A DNA stretch of 64,000 nt from Lytechinus variegatus (taxonomy: Eukaryota > Echinodermata > Echinoidea > Temnopleuroida > Toxopneustidae), in the NCBI RefSeq assembly GCF_018143015.1, contig NC_054746.1, positions 12,453,532 through 12,517,531 on the forward strand, in the 5' to 3' direction. Made by a program: the position numbers and the translations under genes. The notes beneath the pieces were generated by a model, which was not told the origin of the DNA, ran no database searches, and was given only the letters and a program-made list of their open reading frames with translations. Of the stretch, positions 55,199 to 64,000 are shown piece by piece. How positions within the stretch are numbered: position 1 is the first letter of the stretch; each line of letters opens with the position of its first letter.

Positions 55199-58100
55199 GC
55201 AAGTTTATTCTTGTAAATTGTAATAGTATATCCTGGGATAACCCTGACACACTGATTGAAATGCAAGCTAACAAAAACAGCATTTGTCATGTCAGTTTGT
55301 ACAATTATCCTGAGGCCCAGACGGATTCAGAACTACATCTATAAATTATTTAGGAATTACAAATCAGATCATTTTGGATGATGCATATAAGATAACCACC
55401 ACAATGTTTAAAACCTGGTTTTCTCTGGGCTCAGAAAGGTTTTGCAAACATTTAAAGCTTCCAACAATTTTATGCATATTTTCAACAATTTCATGCATAT
55501 TTGGCATACTTTGCCACATTAAATGTGAATGTTGAACGATTTTTTTGACTTTCGTGTCCTTGTAAAACCTTTGCAAAAGGATTGTAAATCCCATGAAAAA
55601 TGCAACATCTAAGTGTATATTACGATTTTTTTCTCCAGATTATAGTAAATGAATTTATATTGATTTTCTCGCAAATTCATTTGCCATGAATTATTAATAA
55701 ATCATATGTTATAAATAGATTGCCTTGAGTGTGGGATTGAATCTGCAACCAGTCTTAGTTACTATGACTGAGCAATAACCATATAAACCTGATAGTATTC
55801 TGTTGAGTTGCTTGAAATGTTAAGGATTCAATTTCATATCTTCGTTCTTTTGTATTTATGTTGAATGCTTATTGTTTGAAAGTTAATTTATTGCCAGTGA
55901 AGGAAAGAAATTGTGTAGTAATTAAACAAACCATTAATAATATCCTGAATCTTGATTCTTTACAGGAGTAATGGGCACCTTGTTCAACAGCGAGATGTTG
56001 AGAATGTGGTGAAACTTTTGGAGGAGGACTGCACCGTCCCCTTTATAGCACGTTACAGGAAGGAACAGACCAGTAATATGGAGGCAGCAGTAATAAGAGA
56101 AATAAAATCTTCACTCGAGGAGCTGAAGTATGTGTACAATTGTGAATTTTACCCCCCCCCCTCTGTTTTTGATAATCAAATCAGCTAAATTGTTGATATC
56201 ATTTTTACAGTGTTGATAAAAAAAGTTAGTGAGCCCCACCGTAAAATCTACGTATTCAAAAGTGTTCAAATTATGCCATCTACATTCAATATTGTTTGTT
56301 TCTCTGGGCTTGCTGGACAGTGTGCTATTGTAGGGTTGTTGTCTACGTTCAACACCCAGAAGAAAGGAGTTCATTTTCTGAATGGGGTTCACTAACTTTA
56401 AATCACCATTGAAAATTGTTACATTCAAGGCTTTGACTAAACCCAAACTATCAAAGTCCATGTCCTTGAATGCCTTATTGTCTGGCCTGAATTCCCCTCT
56501 CATTGGCCTGATGTATTTAATTTTTCCTTTTCCCATTTGTGCCCTGTAGAATAATGGCCTTGTCCTAAGAAATTGAAGACCTGGAAAGCTTGAAACTGAA
56601 AATCGTATTGCCTTTTGCAATTTCGCAACAAATCACACTCATGATATAGTATTGAAGAAAGTCATAAAGGACAAGTCCACCCCAACAAAAATTTGATTTG
56701 AATAAAAAGAGAAAAGTCCAACAAGCATAACACTGCAGATTTCATCAAAATCAGGTGTAAAATAAGAAAGTTATGACTTTTTAAAATTTTGCTTAATTTC
56801 CAAAAATAATTTCACCAAAATCCTTCCCTATGACATATTGAGGGTTTTGGTGTGATATTTTCATTTCCATTAGTCATCATGTTATTAAATATCTTCAAAT
56901 TGATTGAATTGAATACGTACCCAAATCCTACCTTTGGACTTGTTATGATTTTTAAGGAGAGAGGTGGTATACTTTTATTAGTCTAAATGTGATTGAATAC
57001 ATTTTAAAGAAAATTAACCCAAATTTACCTAAAAATCCTTCTTTTTGGCTAATCATGATTTTTAGAAGCAGATTGGTCACATGTATTTTCATTAGTCGAA
57101 ATATTAATATTTCAAATTGAAGGAATTGATTATGGACTAAGTATCATACCTTTTGACTTATCATGATTTCATTTTAAAGAGTGGTCACATTATTTCATTA
57201 GTGAAATGCTATTGAATGCATTCAAATTGATAGCATTTTTTTTGCAATTTATCTTCTTTGAATGCCAGGGCAGTCCAGGAGAAGACAAGATTTCATCTGC
57301 TGAAACTTGGAAAGGAAAAAAAGTTATCGACGGACATACGGGAAAAGCTCTGTAACTCCTACAGCATGGAGCAACTGGAACAATTGGTTTGTTTTATTTC
57401 CATCATTTGATCTTCAAGGGCATATGAACCTGCAGCCATATCAGTCCCACCTCAAGCCCTTGGCTACTCCTATCTATTCTGGCCAATATCCTTACCCACA
57501 ATTCAACATTCTCAGCTGTGTAGTCTTCTAATATAGGCCCACTTGAATAATAACACACTCATTCAATACTCATTACATTCATACTGTAATAACTATGTTA
57601 TGAAAGAGCTAGACAGGTACTATTCCTCTCAAAGCATTTTAGTTTTTTTTAATGAAATAATGTAGGCTATGTTTGTAGATGTATTGATAATTATGAATCT
57701 CAAATGGTATCTCTCAAGACTAGCTATTCACACAGTCGACGAGAGACCACACCCGGTGTTGGACAGTTTGATTTCCCTGTAATGCCTGACTAAACTTTTG
57801 TAAAGGATCAGTAATATGAATAACACTTGATTATCATCTTACAAAAGGGTAATATCCTTACATACTTTTTTTTTTTCAAATTCAGGTTTATAGTGACAAT
57901 TCAAATAGTCAAATCTTAGATATGTTGTGCTCTCTTCTTGGCGATGTGTCTATTTTCCTCGGGAAAGGCTCTTTGATCAGTTATCTTCCAAATATGCAGA
58001 TAAGATATCTAATCCCTCCAGACAGAGTATACCTTGCAGAATTTATCTTGTAAAATACATTTTCATTTCATATCTGCAGCATTCTAACTGTTTATGAGCA

Positions 58101-61100
58101 TCCACATTTTAAAGTTACAGACGGGAGCTGAAAGTTAAATTGACAAATGGATTGTTATACACCAAATAACCTATACTGTAAAATATGGGAATATGATGAA
58201 ATTTATTCGAGTATAGCAAGTGTCACATGCATTAGCTGCACATATATTTGGCACAAACATATCAGCTGTTTGGGGTCATAGTACGAATAATAATATTTCT
58301 TGGCCAATTCAAATCTAAGATTTCACTAAAGTTGTCAGTAATTCAATTTCTTCTTTTTTTTCCAAAAAAAAATGAATAATTTAAATACCTAGATTTTTAC
58401 TAAAAATATTTTTGTTTTTGTGAGTAAAAAGAAATACAAATTTGTTAACCTAGGATACAACATTCAATGAAAAACAATATTCACCCCTGGTAATTGATTT
58501 AATTCTGTAATATAATCCTACACCAATAATTGCTAGCAAATTGCTTTGAATATTAACGGCTAGCTTTATATAACTGGATATGTTTTCATGTCATATTAGG
58601 ATGCTTCAAATGTAAGTTAACACTTCTGTTCTTTTCCTGTTCAAATGGTCAGTAAGGATTTTGTCTTTCCAGAATTTATTGCTTTTGAATGTGAAAAGTT
58701 GAATGACTGTCGATGCCTATGCATGTGCTTTGTTTTTATCTGCAGGTTGCTCCTTTTAAAAGTGGTTCAAAAACAACATTGGCTGAGAGAGCCAGAAAGG
58801 CTGGATTAGAGCCTGCAGCAGAGAAAATTTTGGGAGATAAAGGTCTCTTTAACGTACAGGACTACATCCAGTCAGAAGGTGATTTTTACTGCCCTGTTCA
58901 AACCTCATTTCTTAACATTTACCCCCCAAAAATGAGAGCAGGGCCAGGCCTGAGATTCTCCCAATATTTTTTCACCAACATAGGTGGTCTCTGAGATCGA
59001 TGTAAATGCGGTATAAAATTAAGGGGGGTTAGGGTGTCTATTTTCAATGCCTTATTAGCAAAAATTGCTAGAAAATGAGGGGCACATTGCGCCCAAATTC
59101 ACACAAAGTTATAAGTTCTGGCAACTTGCTATTGTTACTTTTTATGAAAATTGCCTTCATGCATTCGAAAACTTGATTCTTCAACGGCTATTTGAAGTTT
59201 ATTGCACACGGTCGGGATTGATCGTGGGCACTGCCATTCTGTATTACCCACCAGACCGTTTGCGCGTTGCAGCGGAGGAAACCGGTGCGCGCGCGATGGC
59301 TGCATTCAATTCATGCAGCATGCAGGCGCTAGGATAACCCAGGGAACTCTGGTCCGCGAAGCGGGGCACGGGAGCTCCCTGGGTTAGCGCTAGGCGCAAT
59401 TACGGTGATTTGTCAATACAGGAGTTCTTTCGTGCGAGCAAAAAAACAAGAAAAGTTTATGAAAAATTATGGCTTTTCAACGGGAATTTCTTGATGGAGG
59501 GGAGGAGGGGAGTTCGTGAGAAATGGACTTGGAAGTGGGTTGATAAATCAGTGGATGGTAGGGTGGCAAGTGAGTGCATACGGAAATTTAGGAACCCAGT
59601 AAAGCTTACTGTATGTGGTGTAATAAGGAAGTCAAGTACGCGATCACGGCTGGAGCATGATCATGCAGGAATGCCAAATAAGCAATTACTAGTACTGTGA
59701 TCATCTAATAAATTTCAGTCATGTAATATGTTGTACAGAACTTTCATGTATGCTCGGCTTTTTCATGATTTTGTATCTTGAATAGTTTGGTCCAAGAACA
59801 CTATGCACACGTATGATGCTCACAAGTTTTGCTAAAGAATTATTTAATATACGTATTGTGCATTTGATTCAGAAATATTGAACTCAAAATCTCCTAAACC
59901 TCTGACATGTATAATTGAGAGGTATTGTTGCATGCACTACCAATGAAAGTATATTTCCTGGTGAATTTAAGCACTTTGTGCCTCAGAAACACAATTCTTT
60001 CCCTTTTATACAGCAAATTCCAGGCACTTCATGGTGTTTAGGAGATGCCTTCTAGATCCTCTGAAACCCCCAAATCCATGAGCTTTGGGGAGCTATGCCC
60101 CCTCGACCCCTCCGGGGTGTTGCCCCTGGACCCTCGGCTGTTAGGTGCGAGGTTCTGGTCACTTCGCTCCCAACGTTCACAAAAAACAGATATTTTTGAA
60201 AAGGGCCACTCTCAGGCCTGGCAGGGCCCATTGAATAAGAGTTACCAATCTGGCAACATTGCCATCCAATTGTAACTTGAATGGAATCCTTGATTGGTTT
60301 GATTTTGATTGGCTATTGATCAGGATTACCATGGTATTTACCATTGTATGGCAAAGTTACCATAATAGAAACGTTTATGCAATGGGACCCAGGTAATAAA
60401 AGCTATCTTTTAGAAATATGGCGAAAGAATGTTGCTACATTTCGTCACTACTATCTAGCTTTTTCTGAGCTTTCCTATTTGTTTTCTTCATTTTTTGGAT
60501 AGTTTTATCACTCCAGCAACAAATTGATATAAGAGACATTTTCTGTAAGGCACCTTCACAGTCTGAGCTGCGTCTTTCAGCTGGAATCCTGATCAGTATC
60601 TTTGCTTCCGTTTGTCCATCTTAACTGAAATCCTCAGCGCCTTTTTACTTCCGATTGTCCAGCTAAACTGGAATCCTCAGCTCATTTTCATTTCCAATCA
60701 TCCATCTGAACTGGAATCTTCGGCACCTTTTCACTTCCAATTACCCAACAGAACTGGAATCCTGCTCAACGCCTTTTGCTTCTGATCATCCAGCTGAACT
60801 GGAATCCTCAGCACCTTTTAACTTTCAATTACCCAACTGAATTGTAGTGTTTTGTGAACAAATTTTCGGCATTACTACTATGTATTCAAGATCGCATGCT
60901 TGATCTTTTAATGAAAATCATAAGTCAGAAAGATGTATTTACATTGATGAAATGGAGTCCTTCTCGGGGCCTTTTGCTTGCTATCGTCCAGGTGAGCTGG
61001 AATCCTGCTCGGTGCCTTTTTACTTCTGATCGTCCATTTGAATTGGAATCCTGCTCACAGACGCAGCTCAGACTTGTTGAGGTGCCTAAAAGAGCAACAT

Positions 61101-62024
61101 GCCACAATATCTTACTAAACATCTCTCTTTATAGCATGACAGGTGTTTTTCATGCAAGGAATATGACTTTGAAGAATAGCTCACAAGGTTCAATGTAATA
61201 TAAACATATTGATGACAATTCTTTTTAAGAAATTCGGGACTGGAAAGTCGATATCAAATTTTCAACATTTGTAATCTGAAATGACTGTTTATTACCATTT
61301 TGCACTATTTCAATCTTGGACTAACTTGGAATAATTTTATCATTAGGATGTACAAGGACTGCTAAAGAGGTAGAGGAAGGTGTGCAGCACATTGTTGCTG
61401 AAGTGATATCCAAGGACAAGGCCACAGTGGACTATCTGAGATCTTGGTAAGAAAAAAGATAGTTTTAGAACCTTCCACAAATTATTTTTAAAAAATTAAT
61501 AGAATCTAAGTAGGTATAAATCAAAATATAATGATGCTGGTAGAAAATGTGTACTTTGCTGAGAAATTGACAAAATAAATTTCCCTGTGAAGTGTTTATC
61601 ATTTTTTATTCCCACCATTTGCTTTGTAATTCAACCCATAGATCAGAGATACTTAACATTTAGAAAACAAATCCTACTATTTAACAAAACTTGACATATT
61701 GATATTCAGACATTCATAACTCATTGTGTTGGTAGTGTCGTTAAACCTCACTCCGTCTATCAATTCAGACACTGCCTGATCCACAACTAGAGTAATCTAG
61801 TGGAAGATGGATGTTTAAATATATCTTAAATTACTGAAAAATCCCCTTAATCTCAATTTGTTTCCATTTGTAGTGTGAAAGAGATGAGTTCACAGATATT
61901 CTTATGTGTGAGCAAAGCCTCGCAGGCGAGGAAGAAGACCAAGAAAGACCAGCAAGTAGACTTTGAGAAATTCCAGTCCTACATGGACAAGAAGCACTGC
62001 ATAAATACGGTCAGACCTCATCAG
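55044..62024 (+). CDS. SRBD1: SRBD1, Tex-like S1 RNA-binding domain protein, 5' part
   Basis: Six exons (55044-55198, 55966-56127, 57269-57386, 58746-58878, 61347-61446, 61874-62024) join in one frame of 273 codons; later exons lie beyond the window. SRBD1 is the animal relative of bacterial Tex, with an N-terminal Tex helical region, a YqgF/RNase H-like fold, helix-hairpin-helix and a C-terminal S1 domain. Only the first region is here: CTVPFIARYRKEQTSN at about 71-86, SLEELKAVQEK, VAPFKSGSKTTLAERARKAG at 146-165, VEEGVQHIVAEVISKDKA, and INTVRPHQ. The start has A at -3 and G at +4 with an in-frame TGA 13 bases before it, but an upstream non-coding or coding exon cannot be excluded. The acidic N-terminus is much shorter than in human SRBD1. 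Intron 1 appears GC-AG. Confidence 0.92.
55966..56127 (+). CDS. SRBD1: SRBD1 exon 2, Tex N-terminal motif
   Basis: The exon encodes SNGHLVQQRDVENVVKLLEE, DCTVPFIARYRKEQTSNMEA and AVIREIKSSLEEL, the hallmark T-V-P-F-I-A-R-Y-R-K-E block of the Tex/SRBD1 family. Acceptor TTTACAG, donor AA|GTATGT. Confidence 0.96.
56666..56815. mobile_element. MITE, AAAGGACAAGTCCACCCC family, copy 3 (left part)
   Basis: AAAGGACAAGTCCACCCC is at the left end, followed by CAACAAGCATAACACTGCAG and TTTCATCAAAATC, as in copy 1. The right end is not found. It lies in SRBD1 intron 2. Confidence 0.75.
57269..57386 (+). CDS. SRBD1: SRBD1 exon 3
   Basis: The exon encodes AVQEKTRFHLLKLGKEKKLS then TDIREKLCNSYSMEQLEQL, matching the helical segment after the ARYRKE block. 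Acceptor ATGCCAG, donor TTG|GTTTGT, a weak but frame-consistent donor. Confidence 0.92.
58746..58878 (+). CDS. SRBD1: SRBD1 exon 4
   Basis: The exon encodes VAPFKSGSKTTLAERARKAG, then LEPAAEKILGDKGLFNVQDY and IQSE. A-P-x-K-x-G-x-K-x-T-x-A-x-x-A-R-x-x-G-L is a strong Tex-family motif. Acceptor TCTGCAG, donor AAG|GTGATT. Confidence 0.95.
59200..59395. repeat. GC-richer patch ending in a palindrome
   Basis: A segment with GCGCGTTGCAGCGGAGG and GTGCGCGCGCGATGG stands out from its AT-rich surroundings. It ends in a hairpin, TAACCCAGGGAACTC against GAGCTCCCTGGGTTA (59335-59389). Probably a MITE or promoter-like piece; nothing coding. Confidence 0.45.
60223..60391. mobile_element. Degenerate hairpin MITE
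   Basis: AGGGCCCATTGAATAAGAGT and TTTATGCAATGGGACCC are rough inverted ends. GATTTTGATTGGCT and TTACCATGG are shared with the hairpin element at 9945-10110. It is in intron 4 of SRBD1. Confidence 0.6.
60548..61087. repeat. Inverted-end element with tandem CTGGAATCCT repeats
   Basis: The ends AGGCACCTTCACAGTCTGAG and CAGACTTGTTGAGGTGCCT are inverted, with GCTGCGTCT and AGACGCAGC inside. Between them the phrase (C/G)AACTGGAATCCT-CAGCACCTTTT-CACTTCCAATCATCCA repeats about seven times at a spacing of about 45-60 bp, interrupted by unrelated DNA at about 60845-60950. An ORF at 60854-61198 crosses it but has no family. Confidence 0.7.
61347..61446 (+). CDS. SRBD1: SRBD1 exon 5
   Basis: The exon encodes (G)CTRTAKEVEEGVQHIVAEV, ISKDKATVDYLRS plus a split codon. 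V-E-x-G-V-Q-H-I-x-A-x-x-I-x-K-D matches SRBD1/Tex. Acceptor ATCATTAG, donor TTG|GTAAGA. Confidence 0.95.
61874..62024 (+). CDS. SRBD1: SRBD1 exon 6, last in window
   Basis: The exon encodes VKEMSSQIFLCVSKASQARK, KTKKDQQVDFEKFQSYMDKK and HCINTVRPHQ. The F-x-x-Y ... I-x-x-x-x-x-H-Q pattern leads into the next family motif (I-L-A-I-N-R-G-E), which is not found before 64000. Acceptor TTTGTAG, donor CAG|GTATAG. Confidence 0.93.
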
Positions 62025-62042
62025 GTATAGTATTAAAGTCCT

Positions 62043-62127
62043 GGGAGGTGTTTCACAAAGATTTAGGAATGACTTCAGTTCTTAAAGTCGCTCTTAACTT
62101 ACAAATAGCCTTATGAAACATCCACCT
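62043..62127. mobile_element. Short MITE, GGTGTTTCACAAAG ends
   Basis: GGGAGGTGTTTCACAAAGAT and TTATGAAACATCCACC are inverted ends of an 85 bp element, with CTTAACTTACAAAT and GACTTCAGTTCTTAAAG inside. It is a short relative of the element at 10109-10287. Confidence 0.6.
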
Positions 62128-62863
62128 GGGGTGGGGGCATTTCATAAAGTTTTTGTAAGTTACGAATTATCTTATGCCGGACTGATGACCCTTTCTTATG
62201 CCATGAGGCAAAACTATCATTAGAGAAGGCAAACCCCTGTTTCGAACCATAAAACTCACCCTGGTACCGTTATTTTAAGGATCTGAACATGTGTTTCTTG
62301 ACCTTGATGGGTCCGAAAGAGCTTACCAGCACGTACATACGCAGTGTGACAAACTTGCTCGCCAGCGCATGCAGTCATTTTTATTTCTCTTTAATAGTTT
62401 CTTTATTTCGGGGCTGATTTTCTTTCATACTAAATTGAAAACAAAATGACGTTTGATTTCAAAACACGATATGCCTTTGAAAACTTGAACAAATATCAAA
62501 TACAATAATTTAATTCTGAAAGGCCTGCTTCAGGCAGAACTACACGTACATAATATAACAGCTGCTGTTTATGGTCGAATAGGTTCTTATGGGGAGGTGA
62601 AAGAAATGTGGATTATCGGGCGATACAGGGTTGATAACGCTTGGGATTGAAATATCTTGGATCCTCTAACAAGGTTTTTGTTAAGGGGGTGTGAAACAGC
62701 AGTTCAGGGCCTGAACTGCTGTTGTCTCCCCAACAACGGTTTGACATAATGGCTTCATGATATTTTCCTTGGTAGCTGACTTTCCCACCTAAGAACATGT
62801 TCCAGTCGGCCATAAAGTCATTCGTAACTTTATGTTTAGCTTTATGAAACACCCACCAGGGGT
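62128..62863 (-). mobile_element. MITE of the 10109-10287 family split by an insertion
   Basis: The left part GGTGGGGGCATTTCATAAAG to GACCCTTTCTTATGCCATG and the right part from about 62757 (ACCTAAGAACATGTTCCAGT, GCTTTATGAAACACCCACC) align, in reverse, with the two halves of 10109-10287. About 540 bp of other sequence lies between (about 62215-62755), including a GCAGTTCAGGGCCTGAACTGC palindrome. Confidence 0.75.
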
Positions 62864-63328
62864 TGATTGCATGAATGGGTCTTTGCAAAGACCGTCTTTC
62901 GGGTCGCCGATTTATCATGATGCCCCTTTGAGATATCCATTTGATAGATTTGACCTGTATATCTATTTTATTCATCCATTCATTTCAAATGAACAAAATA
63001 CATTGTTAATAAATGAACATTGATTTAAAATTGAGGTAAATGATTTTAATAGTAATAAATTTTGAAAATGTGCTTTATATGTTACATCTTAACAAGTGGT
63101 TAACCAAAAGTACACGTCTTGCAATGAACATTTCATGCAATTGGCCCTATATCTTTAGAAATTTGTCTAAAATGAAGAGTCTTAATATGAAGCTTTTAAT
63201 ATAAGGCTATATTAACTCTTGGCATAGGCCCAATTCAGAATGCAGGGGCCTGTATTCTGGTGACCATTTTATATGACAGTTACCATATTTAACAGTACTC
63301 CGCCAATTAAATTCAAGAAGATTTTTTG

Positions 63329-63620
63329 GAGCGTTGTGGCCCAGTGGATTAGTCTTCTGACTTTGAAACAGAGGGGCGTGGGTTCGAATCCCAGCCATGG
63401 CGTAATTTCCTTCAGCAAGAAACTCATCCACATTGTGCTGCACTCAACCCAGGTGAGGTGAATGGGTACCTGGTAAGAAGAAATTCCTTGAATGCTTGAG
63501 TGCCTAGGCAGCTCAGCTAAAGCCGGGGTAATAATTATAGCAGGGCCTGCTGGTAGAACAGTTTTCGAAACTGAAGTGGCTACCCTGGGTAAATATACCT
63601 ATATTATTATTATTATTATT
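63329..63620 (+). mobile_element. SINE, tRNA-derived, full length
   Basis: The head has GTGGCCCAGTGGATTAGTC (A box) and GTGGGTTCGAATCCCAGCC (B box). A body follows with GGTACCTGGTAAGAAGAAAT, AGTGCCTAGGCAGCTCAGC, GGGCCTGCTGGTAGAACAGT and TGAAGTGGCTACCCTGGGTA, then an ATT repeat tail. Related copies are at 8787, 18971, 34134 and 63934. It is in an SRBD1 intron. Confidence 0.9.
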
Positions 63621-63933
63621 ATAAGACTTGTCAGATTTGACAAGTTTGCAAAAAACAAATCTTGACAAAATGCTCATGTGGCATCCAGTTATTCTTAGTG
63701 TATGGCTGTGCTTACTCTATCAAAAGCTGAAAGTGTCAAGATTTGGTATACATTGTATATTTCTCATGTATAATGTGCTTTTTCCTTATGTTTTAAAGGT
63801 GCAGAAAACTAATTTTGATATTATTCCCAAATGAGAATGGATGTAAAATGATCTGTTAAATGAAACCCTTACCGTAGAAATACATTGCGCCACAAATAGT
63901 TAAACCGCACCTATGTAATTCAGAATACAGACC

Positions 63934-64000
63934 TGTGCTCAAGCATTCAAGCAATTTCTTCCTACCAGGCACCCATTTATTACACCTGAGTGACAAGTGC
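63934..64000 (-). mobile_element. SINE body, reverse copy running off the window
   Basis: CAAGCATTCAAGCAATTTCT, TCCTACCAGGCACCCATTTA and ACACCTGAGTG are the complement of the SINE body near 63440-63510. The tRNA-like head would lie past 64000. Confidence 0.75.

Noticed and set aside
63345-63405. tRNA gene with A and B boxes
   Set aside because: The B box is good but the sequence does not close into an acceptor stem and continues into a SINE body with an ATT tail, shared with other copies here.

Overview
The window is animal nuclear DNA. It is AT-rich, has short exons in long introns, and is packed with small inverted-repeat transposons, tRNA-derived SINEs, LINE tails and microsatellites. One gene has the astacin–EGF–CUB–Thr-rich linker–CUB order known from sea-urchin blastula proteases (BP10/SpAN), so an echinoderm, most likely a sea urchin, is the best guess. 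That identification is inference. No bacterial genes, viral elements, rRNA genes or canonical tRNA genes were recognised.

Layout. (1) About 1-840 is a decayed GA-rich tandem repeat. (2) 1140-14073, plus strand: the 3' eight exons of a secreted astacin-family zinc metalloprotease; its 5' exons lie before the window. (3) 14074-21785: intergenic, with inverted-repeat elements, a Tc1-like transposon and a 1.3 kb foldback element. (4) 21786-31174, minus strand: complete 8-exon 2-hydroxyacid oxidase paralogue A (395 aa). (5) 31175-38219: intergenic repeats. (6) 38220-48538, minus strand: complete 8-exon hydroxyacid oxidase paralogue B (373 aa). (7) 48539-55043: intergenic, including a hAT-like element carrying a 1.2 kb polypyrimidine tract and a LINE 3' end. 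(8) 55044-62024 and beyond, plus strand: the first six recognised coding exons of SRBD1, a Tex-like S1 RNA-binding protein; the rest lies past the window end.

The two oxidases are a head-to-tail tandem duplicate pair. Every intron position and phase matches, and five of eight exons are identical in length. Both end in a peroxisomal PTS1 tripeptide (AKL in A, SKL in B). B keeps every flavin and substrate residue I could check. A has His-X-His where the family has Gln-X-Tyr beside the flavin, plus a six-cysteine N-terminal extension. They would work in peroxisomal alpha-hydroxyacid oxidation. The protease and SRBD1 have no evident functional link to them.

The exon models were read by eye from splice signals, frame continuity and family similarity. 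Junctions are supported by unbroken reading frames across each gene. Two introns use GC-AG borders. Repeat family names are given only where terminal sequence or encoded protein supports them; the rest are described structurally.
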